A stretch of 64,000 bases of DNA, from the NCBI GenBank assembly GCA_002483145.1, contig DLHJ01000003.1, positions 1-64,000 on the forward strand, given 5' to 3'. The position numbers were made by a program, and so were the translations under genes. The notes under the pieces are model-generated. The model saw only the letters and a program-made list of their open reading frames with translations, had not been told where the DNA came from and did no database searches. The DNA comes from Cellvibrio sp. UBA7671. GTDB lineage: Bacteria > Pseudomonadota > Gammaproteobacteria > Pseudomonadales > Cellvibrionaceae. Shown piece after piece: positions 1 through 8,466 of this stretch. The number at the start of each line of letters is the position of its first letter. Within the stretch, counting starts at the first letter, position 1.

Positions 1-1
1 T

Positions 2-1099
2 GCCGGCGTGATGTTGGCGCGTACTGCTGAAGCACAGACCGGTACACCGACTAAAAGCTGTTTGGTATTTTCCGGTGGTGGTTGCCAAAAAGATCGTTGG
101 TATCCAGTAAACGGCGTGTTCCCTGAGCAATCCGCGCCTTTGCAAACCCATTACAGCCGAATTGCGATGATGAAGAATGCATCGCTCACCGGCGCGGGTC
201 ACGGCATCATGTTCCATCGCTTTGATAACGCCAGCTTCTCGCGCGACAGCTTTGACGTAAACATGGGTCGCACCATCGGTGCCAACTATCCGGTGAAATA
301 CCTCAACGTAGGTACCACCGAAGAGTCGCAACTGAGCCGTGAAGGTTCAGCCAACAAGCCGACCATTACCAGCCCGCAAACTGCACTGGACATATTGTTC
401 AGCGGCGGCACCAACACAGGCACTGGCACTGCACCAAGAAAATCGATTGTGGATTTGCACTACCCGGCGGTGAACAGTTTGAAAACCAAACTGGGCCAGC
501 ATGAAAAAGAAAAACTGGACAGCCACTTCACGGCGATTCAGGAAATTGAAGCTGCGATTGGATCTGGAACTGGCGGTGGCGGCGGTGGTTCATGCCCGAA
601 ACCGGCAAGTACTGCAGTTACCGGATTTGATGCACTGGCAAAACTGCAAACGGATATCGCTGTGCTTGCACTGAATTGTAATTTGACTGCGTCTGTGTCA
701 ATTGCCTTCGGTTCAGATGCGCACAACCATATCTTCGATAAGCTCGGCGGCCGTTCATCGCACCAGTCGCACCACTTTAACCAAGTGCAATACTCTGAAG
801 ATATTGCCTACATGCAGAGCTTGACCAAAAACCTGTTGGATAAATTGAATGCCAACGGCTTGTTGAGTTCGACTACGGTGTTCCAGATGTCGGATATGGG
901 TATTGCGGACGCGCACGGCAATGATGATGTACCAATGATTCTCGCCGGTGCCGGTATTGCCGGTGGTCAATTGCTGGATATCGGCAAGAAAACCCAGGCA
1001 GATATTTTCCATACACTCGCTTTGAAAATGCGCGCCGACCAAAGCCCGAACAGTACAGCTTATCGTAACTGGGGCGGCTCGATTATCGCTGGCTTGTAA
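2..1099 (+). CDS. DUF1552-type secreted protein, 5' end missing
   Basis: The reading frame is open to the window edge, so the gene begins upstream and only its C-terminal part is seen. The first visible residues (AGVMLARTAEAQ) look like the end of a Tat or Sec signal peptide, so little may be missing and the product is probably exported. The body fits my memory of the DUF1552 family: a GGGC segment near the mature start, a long conserved middle, and a C-terminal alpha/beta region with phrases such as SDMGIADAHGND. A glycine-rich loop (six Gly in a row) lies near residue 195. The family has no established activity; it is often found beside DUF1592/DUF1588-type cytochrome-like proteins, which would lie outside this window. 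A strong terminator follows. The family call is from recognition; the function is unknown. Confidence 0.7.
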   Translation, partial: AGVMLARTAEAQTGTPTKSCLVFSGGGCQKDRWYPVNGVFPEQSAPLQTHYSRIAMMKNASLTGAGHGIMFHRFDNASFSRDSFDVNMGRTIGANYPVKYLNVGTTEESQLSREGSANKPTITSPQTALDILFSGGTNTGTGTAPRKSIVDLHYPAVNSLKTKLGQHEKEKLDSHFTAIQEIEAAIGSGTGGGGGGSCPKPASTAVTGFDALAKLQTDIAVLALNCNLTASVSIAFGSDAHNHIFDKLGGRSSHQSHHFNQVQYSEDIAYMQSLTKNLLDKLNANGLLSSTTVFQMSDMGIADAHGNDDVPMILAGAGIAGGQLLDIGKKTQADIFHTLALKMRADQSPNSTAYRNWGGSIIAGL

Positions 1100-1121
1100 T
1101 ACCTGATTGCACCAGAGTGAT

Positions 1122-1161
1122 AACAAAACCCCGACTTAAAAAATCGGGGTTTTGTTTTTTT
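1122..1161 (+). terminator. Rho-independent terminator after the DUF1552 gene
   Basis: A perfect 12-bp stem (1123-1134 with 1144-1155) with a CCCCG core and a nine-base A-rich loop is followed by a run of T. It lies 24 bases after the stop codon of the upstream gene and reads in the same direction. Confidence 0.9.
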
Positions 1162-1248
1162 GTGGTGGATTATTTAACGTTGTGCGATTTCCTTTTGATT
1201 TTTAGTTCGGCAGTTACCGCAGCAACATGATCTTTGGTTTAGCGTGGG

Positions 1249-1410
1249 CTACTTTTTCCATTTGCCAAATATCCCAAACCAAAACAAGCCCTCAAAAATA
1301 AGCCCCAATAGCAGAAAAACTACACCACCAGCAGGAATCCCGAAAAAATAACATCCGATAGCGGCAAATAAGCAAGCTACAACGATTACGACTCTAATGG
1401 TTGCTTTCAA
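1249..1410 (-). CDS. Small membrane protein, 53 codons, TTG start
   Basis: This frame fills a gap that otherwise looks empty. It starts at TTG (1408-1410) with an AAAGGA ribosome binding site about 6 bases upstream. The 53-residue product begins MKATIRVVIVVACLF, has two hydrophobic stretches (about residues 5-23 and 27-48) split by a GIPAGG turn, and ends in the basic tail GKWKK, as expected for a small two-helix inner-membrane protein. I do not recognise a family. It lies downstream of serB on the same strand with a gap of about 110 bases. The non-ATG start and short length keep confidence moderate. Confidence 0.5.
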   Translation of the reverse strand: MKATIRVVIVVACLFAAIGCYFFGIPAGGVVFLLLGLIFEGLFWFGIFGKWKK

Positions 1411-1518
1411 TTTAACGTCCTTTAATAAATTGGTTTAAAACAGCCGTTATAAATTCAAAATAACTGAGCTAGTTGCAATTGACACTCCTCATCAAGTGCG
1501 AATGGTGAGCGAAAAACT

Positions 1519-2748
1519 TTAAAGCAACTTATCCCTTTCCCTAAAGCCCAACAAATACAAAATCGCATCCAAACCCAAATTAGAAATCGCATGTTCTGCA
1601 GACGCTTTTACTAATGGTTTTGCGCGGAAGGCGACGCCGAGACCAGCAACACTCAGCATCGGCAAATCATTGGCGCCATCGCCCACAGCGATCACCTGCT
1701 CCAACGCAATACCTTCCTGTTTTGCGAGCATCGCCAACAATTCAGCTTTGCGTTGGCCGTCAACAACAATGCCTTTTACTTCGCCAGTGACTTTGCCATC
1801 CACAATATCCAGTTCATTGGCGTAGACGTAATCGATGCCGAGTTTGTTTTGAATATATCGACCAAAGTAATTAAATCCACCCGATAAAATCGCGGTTTTG
1901 TAACCGAGTTTTTTAAGCGAGGAAATTAATTTTTCTGCGCCTTCAGTGAAACGTAATTGCTCGGCAATTCCCGCCAGTACGGATTCATCCAAACCTTTAA
2001 GTAAAGCCATGCGCTGTGCAAAACTTTGCTTGAAGTCGAGTTCACCGCGCATGGCTGCTTCAGTAATTTCAGATACCAGATGACCTACACCTGCGGCTTT
2101 GGCGAGTTCATCAATGACTTCTGCTTCGATTAATGTCGAATCCATATCGAAACACACCAGGCGGCGGTTGCGGCGATAAACCGTATCGCGCTGGAAGGCG
2201 ACATCGATATTCAAACGTGCTGAGAGCTCCATAAAATCCGCGCGCAATGCCATTAAATCTGCAGGCATTCCACGCACCGAAAACTCCACACAGGCACTGC
2301 TTTTTTGCTCTTCGCCTGCATCCAGATCCGCAAGCGGGACGCGACCGGACAAGCGGTTGATGCTGTCGATATTCAATCCATGTCTGGAAGTAACGGCGGT
2401 TAATTCAGCAATCATCGCTGCATCAATTTGGCGTGCAAGCAAGGTGACTATGTGACGGGTTTTGCCCTGTTGCTCGGCCCAATGCTCGTAGCTTTCAGCG
2501 GTGATGGTCTGGAAGCGCACCTGTATACCAAGTGGCTGGGTAGCTTGTTGGATCTGGTCAAGCAGTTGCGCACGCACGCTAGCAGCAATACGCAGCTCGA
2601 CCAGAATGCCCAGCGCGAGGGTGTCGTGGATAACGGCTTGGCCTATATCCAGTACACGTGCACCACACAGGGCAAGGACATTGGTAATAGCGCGGGTGAT
2701 GCCGGGCTGATCCTGCCCCGATGCATTAATCAATAAAAGTTCGTTCAC
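1519..2748 (-). CDS. serB: Phosphoserine phosphatase SerB
   Basis: Hydrolyses O-phospho-L-serine to serine, the last step of serine synthesis, in the cytoplasm. The 409-residue protein has an N-terminal ACT-like regulatory half (about 1-185, two ACT units, as in Pseudomonas-type long SerB) and a C-terminal HAD phosphatase half. HAD motif I is FDMDST, with the nucleophile Asp201 and acid Asp203; motif II is the SGG of the AILSGGFNYF segment, and motif III is the GDGANDLPML segment near the C-terminus. The divergent neighbour is a YtjB/AhpA-type membrane protein, the same pairing as smp-serB in enterobacteria, which supports the call. About 300 bases of promoter region separate the two starts. 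Confidence 0.96.
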   Translation of the reverse strand: MNELLLINASGQDQPGITRAITNVLALCGARVLDIGQAVIHDTLALGILVELRIAASVRAQLLDQIQQATQPLGIQVRFQTITAESYEHWAEQQGKTRHIVTLLARQIDAAMIAELTAVTSRHGLNIDSINRLSGRVPLADLDAGEEQKSSACVEFSVRGMPADLMALRADFMELSARLNIDVAFQRDTVYRRNRRLVCFDMDSTLIEAEVIDELAKAAGVGHLVSEITEAAMRGELDFKQSFAQRMALLKGLDESVLAGIAEQLRFTEGAEKLISSLKKLGYKTAILSGGFNYFGRYIQNKLGIDYVYANELDIVDGKVTGEVKGIVVDGQRKAELLAMLAKQEGIALEQVIAVGDGANDLPMLSVAGLGVAFRAKPLVKASAEHAISNLGLDAILYLLGFRERDKLL

Positions 2749-3055
2749 AGTGCCTCTCTATAAGGGGTAACAAACATACGTATTGGCCCGGTGCGTGCTA
2801 ACTTTTACTACCGGTCACCGCCGCATGTACTTGGGGGCGATTGCGCAAAGCGCGCATTCTAGCGGAATTCATGGCCGCTCACAGCAGCTTCCAGATACGA
2901 ACTGTGCCTTAGCACGCATCGATAACTTAGGCTAGAATGCGATTCCACACGACATATTGCTGCCATTGCGGCGAGCATGTGTCTGACCACCGACCCCGGC
3001 AGGAACTGGGGTTGAATCATGAACGCAACATGACGAGCACGGACTTAACAACAAA
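2749..3055. promoter_or_regulatory. Divergent promoter region between serB and the YtjB-like gene
   Basis: The 307 bases hold no gene. On the + strand TTAGCA (2909-2914) and TAGAAT (2933-2938) with an 18-base spacer form a plausible sigma-70 promoter for the rightward gene. A second TAGAAT on the opposite strand (about 2852-2857) could serve serB, but I see no good -35 for it. No riboswitch-like structure was recognised. These are inferences from consensus matching only. Confidence 0.4.
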
Positions 3056-4198
3056 ATGGCATTGATCAATACCTACCGCACCTACCCACAGCTCAGCCTT
3101 TGCAGCCTGCTTCTGATCGCACTCGGTGCCTTTGGTGCCTGGGCCTATATTCACAACAGCGAACAAAACCAGCGCGAGCAGATCAGTCACTATGGCCAGG
3201 TGCTCGCCAACAGCGCAGCACGGCAAGCTGTGAATGCCACCCTGCAACAGGACTTGGTAAGCCTGCAGGCGATCCTCCTCGAAGTCGGCCAATATCCCAA
3301 TGTAGTAGGTGCGACCATCCACAATGTGGAAAACCAGTTGCTGGTGCAAAGCGGTTTTAAACCCAACCAGGAAATTAAAGGGCGTCGCTACAATTTTTCA
3401 GCGCCCATCGCATTGCACAATAATGTCGCGGGTTATTTGGAAGTGACGCTGGATATGCCGGTTCACACCGAGCGCGACTATCGCTTTTTTATGCTGTGGA
3501 TGGCGGCGGTATTTTTCTCGCTGCTGGTGATCTGGTGGTCGATCCAGCGCCAGTGGTGGTCGCAATTAAAAGATAAGCTACCAACCGCGAGTGAGATAGT
3601 CACTGCGGTAGTGGAGAAAATGCCTACGATAAACGAAGCGCCCGAACCCGAACCGGAATTACCAAAGCAAGTATCGGTGCGGTTGAGTTTGGACATTGTG
3701 AATATGGGCAAGCTTTACCAACAATTGAACAGCGAAAGTTTTGCCACTGTATTGCGCCGTTTTGAAAAACAATTGCAGGGCGTGTTGAATTTATACAGCG
3801 GCCAGCGCCAGATGTTATCGGGCGAAACACTCATTATCGATTTCACCGGCGAGGCCTTTTACGAGTGCAGTTTTCGCGCGGTGTGTGCGGCGCAATTACT
3901 CAATAGCCTCGCTGCCAAGAGCGTCAGCCCACGCTTGCATTTGGCCGCTGCGGTACATGAATTATCGGCGCCGGTGAGCTCCAATAAATCGCTGCTGAAA
4001 GATTTTGTGGTGCAACACAACAATCATTTGAAACCGGACAAAGGCGAAGTCTTAATTAGCCAGCGTTTGATCGATAGTGATCTACAGGAGCATCTGGAAA
4101 TTGTGAGCGACAGCGGCAAGCTTATCGGTTTGAAAGAGCCCTATGCCGCGTTGCTGGCGAAGCAGGAAGAGCAGTTAGTGGGGGCGACGGCTTCTTAA
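3056..4198 (+). CDS. AhpA/YtjB-family inner-membrane protein
   Basis: A 380-residue protein with two membrane segments (about residues 11-30 and 142-161) enclosing a roughly 110-residue periplasmic domain, followed by a Pro/Glu-rich linker (EAPEPEPELPK) and a C-terminal cytoplasmic domain of about 170 residues. This layout and the position divergent from serB match the SMP_2/AhpA/YtjB family (E. coli smp next to serB). The C-terminal half resembles a degenerate nucleotidyl-cyclase-like fold in overall pattern, which is only an impression. Biological role unknown; reports in pseudomonads mention virulence or haemagglutination-related phenotypes. Start chosen at the only in-frame ATG near the beginning of the first membrane helix. 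Confidence 0.75.
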   Translation: MALINTYRTYPQLSLCSLLLIALGAFGAWAYIHNSEQNQREQISHYGQVLANSAARQAVNATLQQDLVSLQAILLEVGQYPNVVGATIHNVENQLLVQSGFKPNQEIKGRRYNFSAPIALHNNVAGYLEVTLDMPVHTERDYRFFMLWMAAVFFSLLVIWWSIQRQWWSQLKDKLPTASEIVTAVVEKMPTINEAPEPEPELPKQVSVRLSLDIVNMGKLYQQLNSESFATVLRRFEKQLQGVLNLYSGQRQMLSGETLIIDFTGEAFYECSFRAVCAAQLLNSLAAKSVSPRLHLAAAVHELSAPVSSNKSLLKDFVVQHNNHLKPDKGEVLISQRLIDSDLQEHLEIVSDSGKLIGLKEPYAALLAKQEEQLVGATAS

Positions 4199-4211
4199 TG
4201 ATTCGTGTTGC

Positions 4212-4387
4212 GGATTGCGGTGTCCTGTGCGAGACGCGCCGTAAATACATCCCTGTAGGCTCGACTGCTGCCGCTAGCGGACCTGCCAACAGGTAAACCT
4301 GTTGTCGTTCAGCTACGCGCAAAGCACGCTTTGCAAATGCTTGCTTCACCCATGCAGCAGACGGTCTCGCACAAGACACCGCAATCC
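4212..4387. repeat. Interspersed repeat with 23-bp terminal inverted repeats
   Basis: Positions 4212-4234 and 4365-4387 are inverted copies, 23 bp with one mismatch, enclosing about 130 bases that also contain short palindromes (for example GCCGCTAGCGG). The inner segment, with its 'CCGTAAATACATCCCTGTAGGCTCG'-like stretch, recalls short palindromic repeats scattered between genes in Cellvibrio, Marinobacter and relatives. It occupies nearly the whole gap between the YtjB-like gene and the acyltransferase gene and has no coding capacity of its own, so it fits a MITE or REP-type element. No target duplication was seen. Confidence 0.6.
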
Positions 4388-4509
4388 ACCTGCAAGATCT
4401 TCGCAATATTTCGAACATCAGTGTCACACACCTGCAACAATTCCATCACATAACCGTCACTGATTAGTCATAGCCTTGCAGTATCGCCCATCGCAAGGTT
4501 GTGACTGCC

Positions 4510-6267
4510 ATGCTCAATATCGAACAATCCATTACTAATAAATTCCCCGGTTTTAACCAGCAAGCGCCGATTGTGCGCAACTCCACGCTCAGCATTCTGC
4601 GCAAGCTCACCCACGAGCGCGAGATCAATGCGTTTTTGCGCGAGCATGAAGGCAACCGCGGGATTGATTTTATCGACCGGATTTTTGAATATTTTAATTT
4701 CAGTTACAGCATCTCCCAGCGCGAGCGCAACAATATTCCCTCTCAAGGGCGGGTGATTATTATCGCCAACCACCCCATTGGCTCACTCGATGGTTTAGCA
4801 CTGCTGCGGTTGGTAAGCGAAGTGCGCAAAGATGTAAAAATCATCGCCAACGATATGTTGATGGCATTTGAACCGCTGCACGATTTACTCCTGCCGCTCG
4901 ACAACATGACCCGCGCGGCCTACAAGCAAAGTTACAAAAATATCCTGCAAGCACTCAATAACGACGAGGCGATTATTATTTTCCCGGCGGGCGAAGTATC
5001 GCGCGCAAGCCCTACCGGTATTAAAGATGGAAAATGGCAGGCGGGCTTTTTACACTTTGCGCGCAAAACCAACGCACCGCTGCTGCCGATATTTGTCTCC
5101 GCCAAAAATTCCATGCTGTTTTACAGCGCTTCCATGATTTTCAAACCGCTCGCGACTGCCCTGCTCGCCCACGAAATGTTTAACAAGCGCTCGGCGGAAA
5201 TTAAATTCCGCGTGGGCGAGATGATTCCACATCACGCATTGGAATCCGATCAGCTGGCTGATAAAGCACTGATTAAACGCCTGAAAAAACATGTATATAA
5301 AATCGGCAAGGGCAACTCATCCAAAAAAAATAACGTTCCGGTTTTTGTAACGGAAAAAACCATCGCCCACCCTGAAGATCGCTCTGCGCTGAAAAAAGAA
5401 TTTAAAAATGCGCAACTGATTGGCAGTACGCGCGACAATCACAAAATATTCTTATGTGATTACAACCAACATCCGGTAGTGCTGCGCGAAATTGGCCGCC
5501 TGCGTGAACAGACATTTCGCATGGTTGGCGAAGGCACCGGCAGCCGCCGCGATTTGGATAAATACGATCACTACTATCGCCATTTAGTCTTGTGGGACGA
5601 AGAAAAACTCTGCATCGCTGGCGCCTATCGTTTGGGTGAAGCGCACAAGTTGATGAAGAAAAAAGGCGCTAATGCGCTCTACACCGCAGAGTTATTTGAT
5701 TTCCATTCCTCGCTCACACCTTATTTGGAACAGGGCTTGGAATTAGGCCGCAGCTTTGTGCACCCGGATTATTGGGGCAAAGCCAGCCTGGATTATTTGT
5801 GGCAAGGCCTCGGTGCTTATTTGTCGCATCACCCGCAAGTGCGCTTTGTGTTTGGCCCAGTGAGTATGAGCGCGCATTATCCAAAAGCCCTGCGCGATTT
5901 ATTGGTGTTTTATTACGAGCGCTACTACTCAGTCAAAAATGCGAATGATGAAAACCTTGCAGAAGGCAATCATCCGCATGAAATCGATGAAGACGTGTTA
6001 ATCGATTTACAACACCGCTTTGCCAAACTCGATAGCGAACAAGGTTTTGAACTATTACAGGAAGAATTCAAGAAACACGACTGCAAAATCCCCGTGCTAT
6101 TTAAACAATATGCAAGCCTGTATGAAGAAGGCGGCTACCATTTGCTCGCCTTTAGTGTGGACTCGGAATTTGGCAATTGTGTGGATGGTTTATTTATGGG
6201 CGATTTGACCTGTATGAAAGAAGCAAAACGGAGCCGCTATTTAAAACCCACTCAATTAACCGAGTAA
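4510..6267 (+). CDS. Bifunctional acyltransferase, OlsF-like (PlsC-type plus OlsB-type GNAT)
   Basis: About 585 residues in two parts. The N-terminal part (about 70-260) is a PlsC/LPLAT-type acyltransferase: NHPIGSLDG gives the catalytic His...Asp box and FPAGEVS the acyl-acceptor box. The C-terminal part (about 300-585) is a hemolysin/OlsB-type N-acyltransferase (segments LREQTFRMVGEG and DKYDHYYRHLVLWD). This order is the one described for OlsF, which makes ornithine lipids by N-acylating ornithine and then O-acylating the product at the inner membrane, using acyl-ACP. A weaker alternative is an uncharacterised hemolysin-like acyltransferase with another acceptor. I chose ATG 4510 over GTG 4501 because an AAGG lies upstream at a more suitable distance. 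The 3' end overlaps the convergent binding-protein gene by 16 bases. Confidence 0.8.
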   Translation: MLNIEQSITNKFPGFNQQAPIVRNSTLSILRKLTHEREINAFLREHEGNRGIDFIDRIFEYFNFSYSISQRERNNIPSQGRVIIIANHPIGSLDGLALLRLVSEVRKDVKIIANDMLMAFEPLHDLLLPLDNMTRAAYKQSYKNILQALNNDEAIIIFPAGEVSRASPTGIKDGKWQAGFLHFARKTNAPLLPIFVSAKNSMLFYSASMIFKPLATALLAHEMFNKRSAEIKFRVGEMIPHHALESDQLADKALIKRLKKHVYKIGKGNSSKKNNVPVFVTEKTIAHPEDRSALKKEFKNAQLIGSTRDNHKIFLCDYNQHPVVLREIGRLREQTFRMVGEGTGSRRDLDKYDHYYRHLVLWDEEKLCIAGAYRLGEAHKLMKKKGANALYTAELFDFHSSLTPYLEQGLELGRSFVHPDYWGKASLDYLWQGLGAYLSHHPQVRFVFGPVSMSAHYPKALRDLLVFYYERYYSVKNANDENLAEGNHPHEIDEDVLIDLQHRFAKLDSEQGFELLQEEFKKHDCKIPVLFKQYASLYEEGGYHLLAFSVDSEFGNCVDGLFMGDLTCMKEAKRSRYLKPTQLTE

Positions 6268-7172
6268 CCAAACTCTTCCGGCTGAAACCAATAGCGGGAA
6301 TCTTTGGCGTGAGTGTCAAATGGCAAACGCGGATTATTGATTTCAATCATGCGCAACCCTTTACTACCGGACAAGGGAAACGCCTTGCGAGTTAATGGAT
6401 GTGCGTGCATATAGCGAAGAAATTCACCTGAATCAATCATGGCTTCCAAACCCTGCTCAATCCAGAGCGCCAGATCTTCATTCTTTTGATTGACAAAAAA
6501 ATACAACCCAAAGGGATAGTGCAGCACCAAGGATTCATACAAGATTAGATCAGGGTGCTTTTTTTTGCGGGCATTGATTTCAGAATAGGCCTCAAAAAAG
6601 CCACGGGGAAAATAATCGCACTTAAGCAGGTCGAGCTGCTGAAACATGCGTTCAAAGCTCGCAACTTCAATCACGCGCAAACCAGCAGCACGTAAAATAG
6701 GAGTGTCCGGCCAGTCTTTTCCCTGACAGGCTACTAATGGCCTAAGGCCGCTAAGTGAATGTACGCCATCAAATACGTGTGTCATTGATTGGCGGGTAAT
6801 AAAGCGGCGGTAGCCCAATAAACCGCGATCCAGGGGAATCCGGATTGCGCGCAGCTTTTCTTCGCGTTCAGGATCAGTTCCCATCCAATAAACATCAATA
6901 ATTTTGCCTCGCACCATTTCTTGCAAGCCCTGCTTTTGCTCCATCAAACTGACCTGCTGAATTGCCGGTACTGGCCGCCCTTGCGCGCCCAGCTCAAGCG
7001 CACGCTTAAGTAAGCCGACAAAATAATCTTGTGCAATCGCGAATTCGGCTTTAGCCGATGCCACCCTGACTACCTGAGGTGCCAGGCTCTGCGCCAATAC
7101 CAGGCTATCACCACAAAAAGCAATTAACAGTGCTAGCAAGGCGCGGCGAACCAATATCCATAACGCGGGCAT
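6252..7172 (-). CDS. Periplasmic substrate-binding-like protein (paralogue 1)
   Basis: A 306-residue exported protein with a signal peptide (about residues 1-27, ending in VLAQ). The mature part has the general look of solute-binding family 3 proteins: a VRVASAK start strand, IIDVYWMG, FPRGFF and LIYESLVLHYPFGLYFFV segments. It is clearly paralogous to the next gene (shared YFPRG, YWFQ end and spacing of motifs). No permease or ATPase gene is nearby, so it may be a stand-alone binding protein or the sensor partner of a signalling protein rather than an ABC transporter component. A GAGGAG ribosome site precedes the ATG by 9 bases. Its 3' end overlaps the convergent acyltransferase gene by 16 bases. 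Confidence 0.75.
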   Translation of the reverse strand: MPALWILVRRALLALLIAFCGDSLVLAQSLAPQVVRVASAKAEFAIAQDYFVGLLKRALELGAQGRPVPAIQQVSLMEQKQGLQEMVRGKIIDVYWMGTDPEREEKLRAIRIPLDRGLLGYRRFITRQSMTHVFDGVHSLSGLRPLVACQGKDWPDTPILRAAGLRVIEVASFERMFQQLDLLKCDYFPRGFFEAYSEINARKKKHPDLILYESLVLHYPFGLYFFVNQKNEDLALWIEQGLEAMIDSGEFLRYMHAHPLTRKAFPLSGSKGLRMIEINNPRLPFDTHAKDSRYWFQPEEFGYSVN

Positions 7173-7334
7173 GAATGAAAACTCCTCTCACATTCGTCCA
7201 CGGCGGCAACTTGCTGGAAAGTATAGGTGAAGCACCAAAAGTAAAATCAAAACATCCATGTTAAATGTGACTAAGCATGGGGATTGATATTCTCAGCGCA
7301 TGGGTCATGCCCTGAAGAAAGGATGTTGACAGGG

Positions 7335-8252
7335 TCAATTTTGCGCAGGGGAAGAGGCGCTATCCTGAACCACAAAATCACTGGATTGAAACCAATAGCG
7401 AGGATTTTTTTCATCCGATAGCGCGGGTAAATTGGAGTTAGGGAGCGTTAAAAAACGTTTGGGCTCAGCTCCAGACAATGGAAAAGCGTGACGCGTATGT
7501 TCTTGCTCTTGCATATAAGCAATAAGTTCGCCGTCATCGATCATTTTTTCCAGCCCATCCTGCAACCATTGCGCTAGGGCGTGATTTTTTGGATGCACGT
7601 AAAAATAAGTCGCAAATGTGTAATGCAGCATCAGCGGCTCATAGACAATTAAATCGGGGAAAGCGGCAGCGCGGCTGGACACCTCAACCTTACCCTGATG
7701 AATACCGCGCGGAAAATAATCGCAGCGTCCCGCCGCTAATTGTTTAAACAAGCTTTCGTAATTAACACTGGTCACCAAGGGCAAGTGCGCGGCGCGCAAT
7801 ATTTCTGTATCGCCCCATTGCGCGCCATGGCAGGCTTTAAACTTGGCCAAATCTGTCAGCGTTTTTATTGCATCAAATTCTGCAATACGCTCTTTGCGAA
7901 TAATAAATTGGCGATAGCCCACCAAACCGCGCTCAAGTGGCACCGGCACCATCAATAAATCACGCGCACGTTCCTTACTGCCGCCCAACCAGAAAATATC
8001 AATAATGCGATCTGCTCTCAGCTCACGCACCATGCGATCTTCTGCCATCTCAATCGTTATAACGAGTTGCGGCACGGCGCGCCCCTTGGCACCCTTCTCT
8101 AAGGCTTTTTGCAATAATCCGGAGAAGTATAAATAGGCAGGATCATCCGAAGCGCGCGGCTTGGCAATGTGCAATACCGATAGCTCTGCGGCACAAAGCC
8201 ATGAAGGCCAAAGCAGCACTAAAACACAGAGATTGGTAAACCATAATTTCAT
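7335..8252 (-). CDS. Periplasmic substrate-binding-like protein (paralogue 2)
   Basis: A 305-residue exported protein; residues 1-21 (MKLWFTNLCVLVLLWPSWLCA) form a signal peptide. It shares with the downstream paralogue the segments RADRIIDIFWLG, RGLVGYRQFI, CDYFPRGI, LMLHYTFATYFYV and a C-terminal RYWFQ. Both lie on the same strand with about 160 bases between them, so they arose by tandem duplication and may be co-transcribed. I set the start at ATG 8252 rather than the TTG two codons earlier. Ligand unknown; the family pattern (extracellular solute-binding protein family 3) suggests small polar molecules such as amino acids, which is a guess. Confidence 0.75.
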   Translation of the reverse strand: MKLWFTNLCVLVLLWPSWLCAAELSVLHIAKPRASDDPAYLYFSGLLQKALEKGAKGRAVPQLVITIEMAEDRMVRELRADRIIDIFWLGGSKERARDLLMVPVPLERGLVGYRQFIIRKERIAEFDAIKTLTDLAKFKACHGAQWGDTEILRAAHLPLVTSVNYESLFKQLAAGRCDYFPRGIHQGKVEVSSRAAAFPDLIVYEPLMLHYTFATYFYVHPKNHALAQWLQDGLEKMIDDGELIAYMQEQEHTRHAFPLSGAEPKRFLTLPNSNLPALSDEKNPRYWFQSSDFVVQDSASSPAQN

Positions 8253-8466
8253 AAACAAACATCCAGACCAGCAACGGCAGTGAGACCCAATGACCCCTAG
8301 GCTGATAATTATTGTTGGAGAGATTGCGGTAATGCGCTTCCCCTGTGGGATTCAATTGACATCCCGTCGGAGCAGAGAGTTGCAATCATCGAAAAAGTAT
8401 AGGTTAATCCATGCCATTAATCTGAACCCTTTAATCAGCACCTTCTTTCTTCTCACAGAGTTTTCT

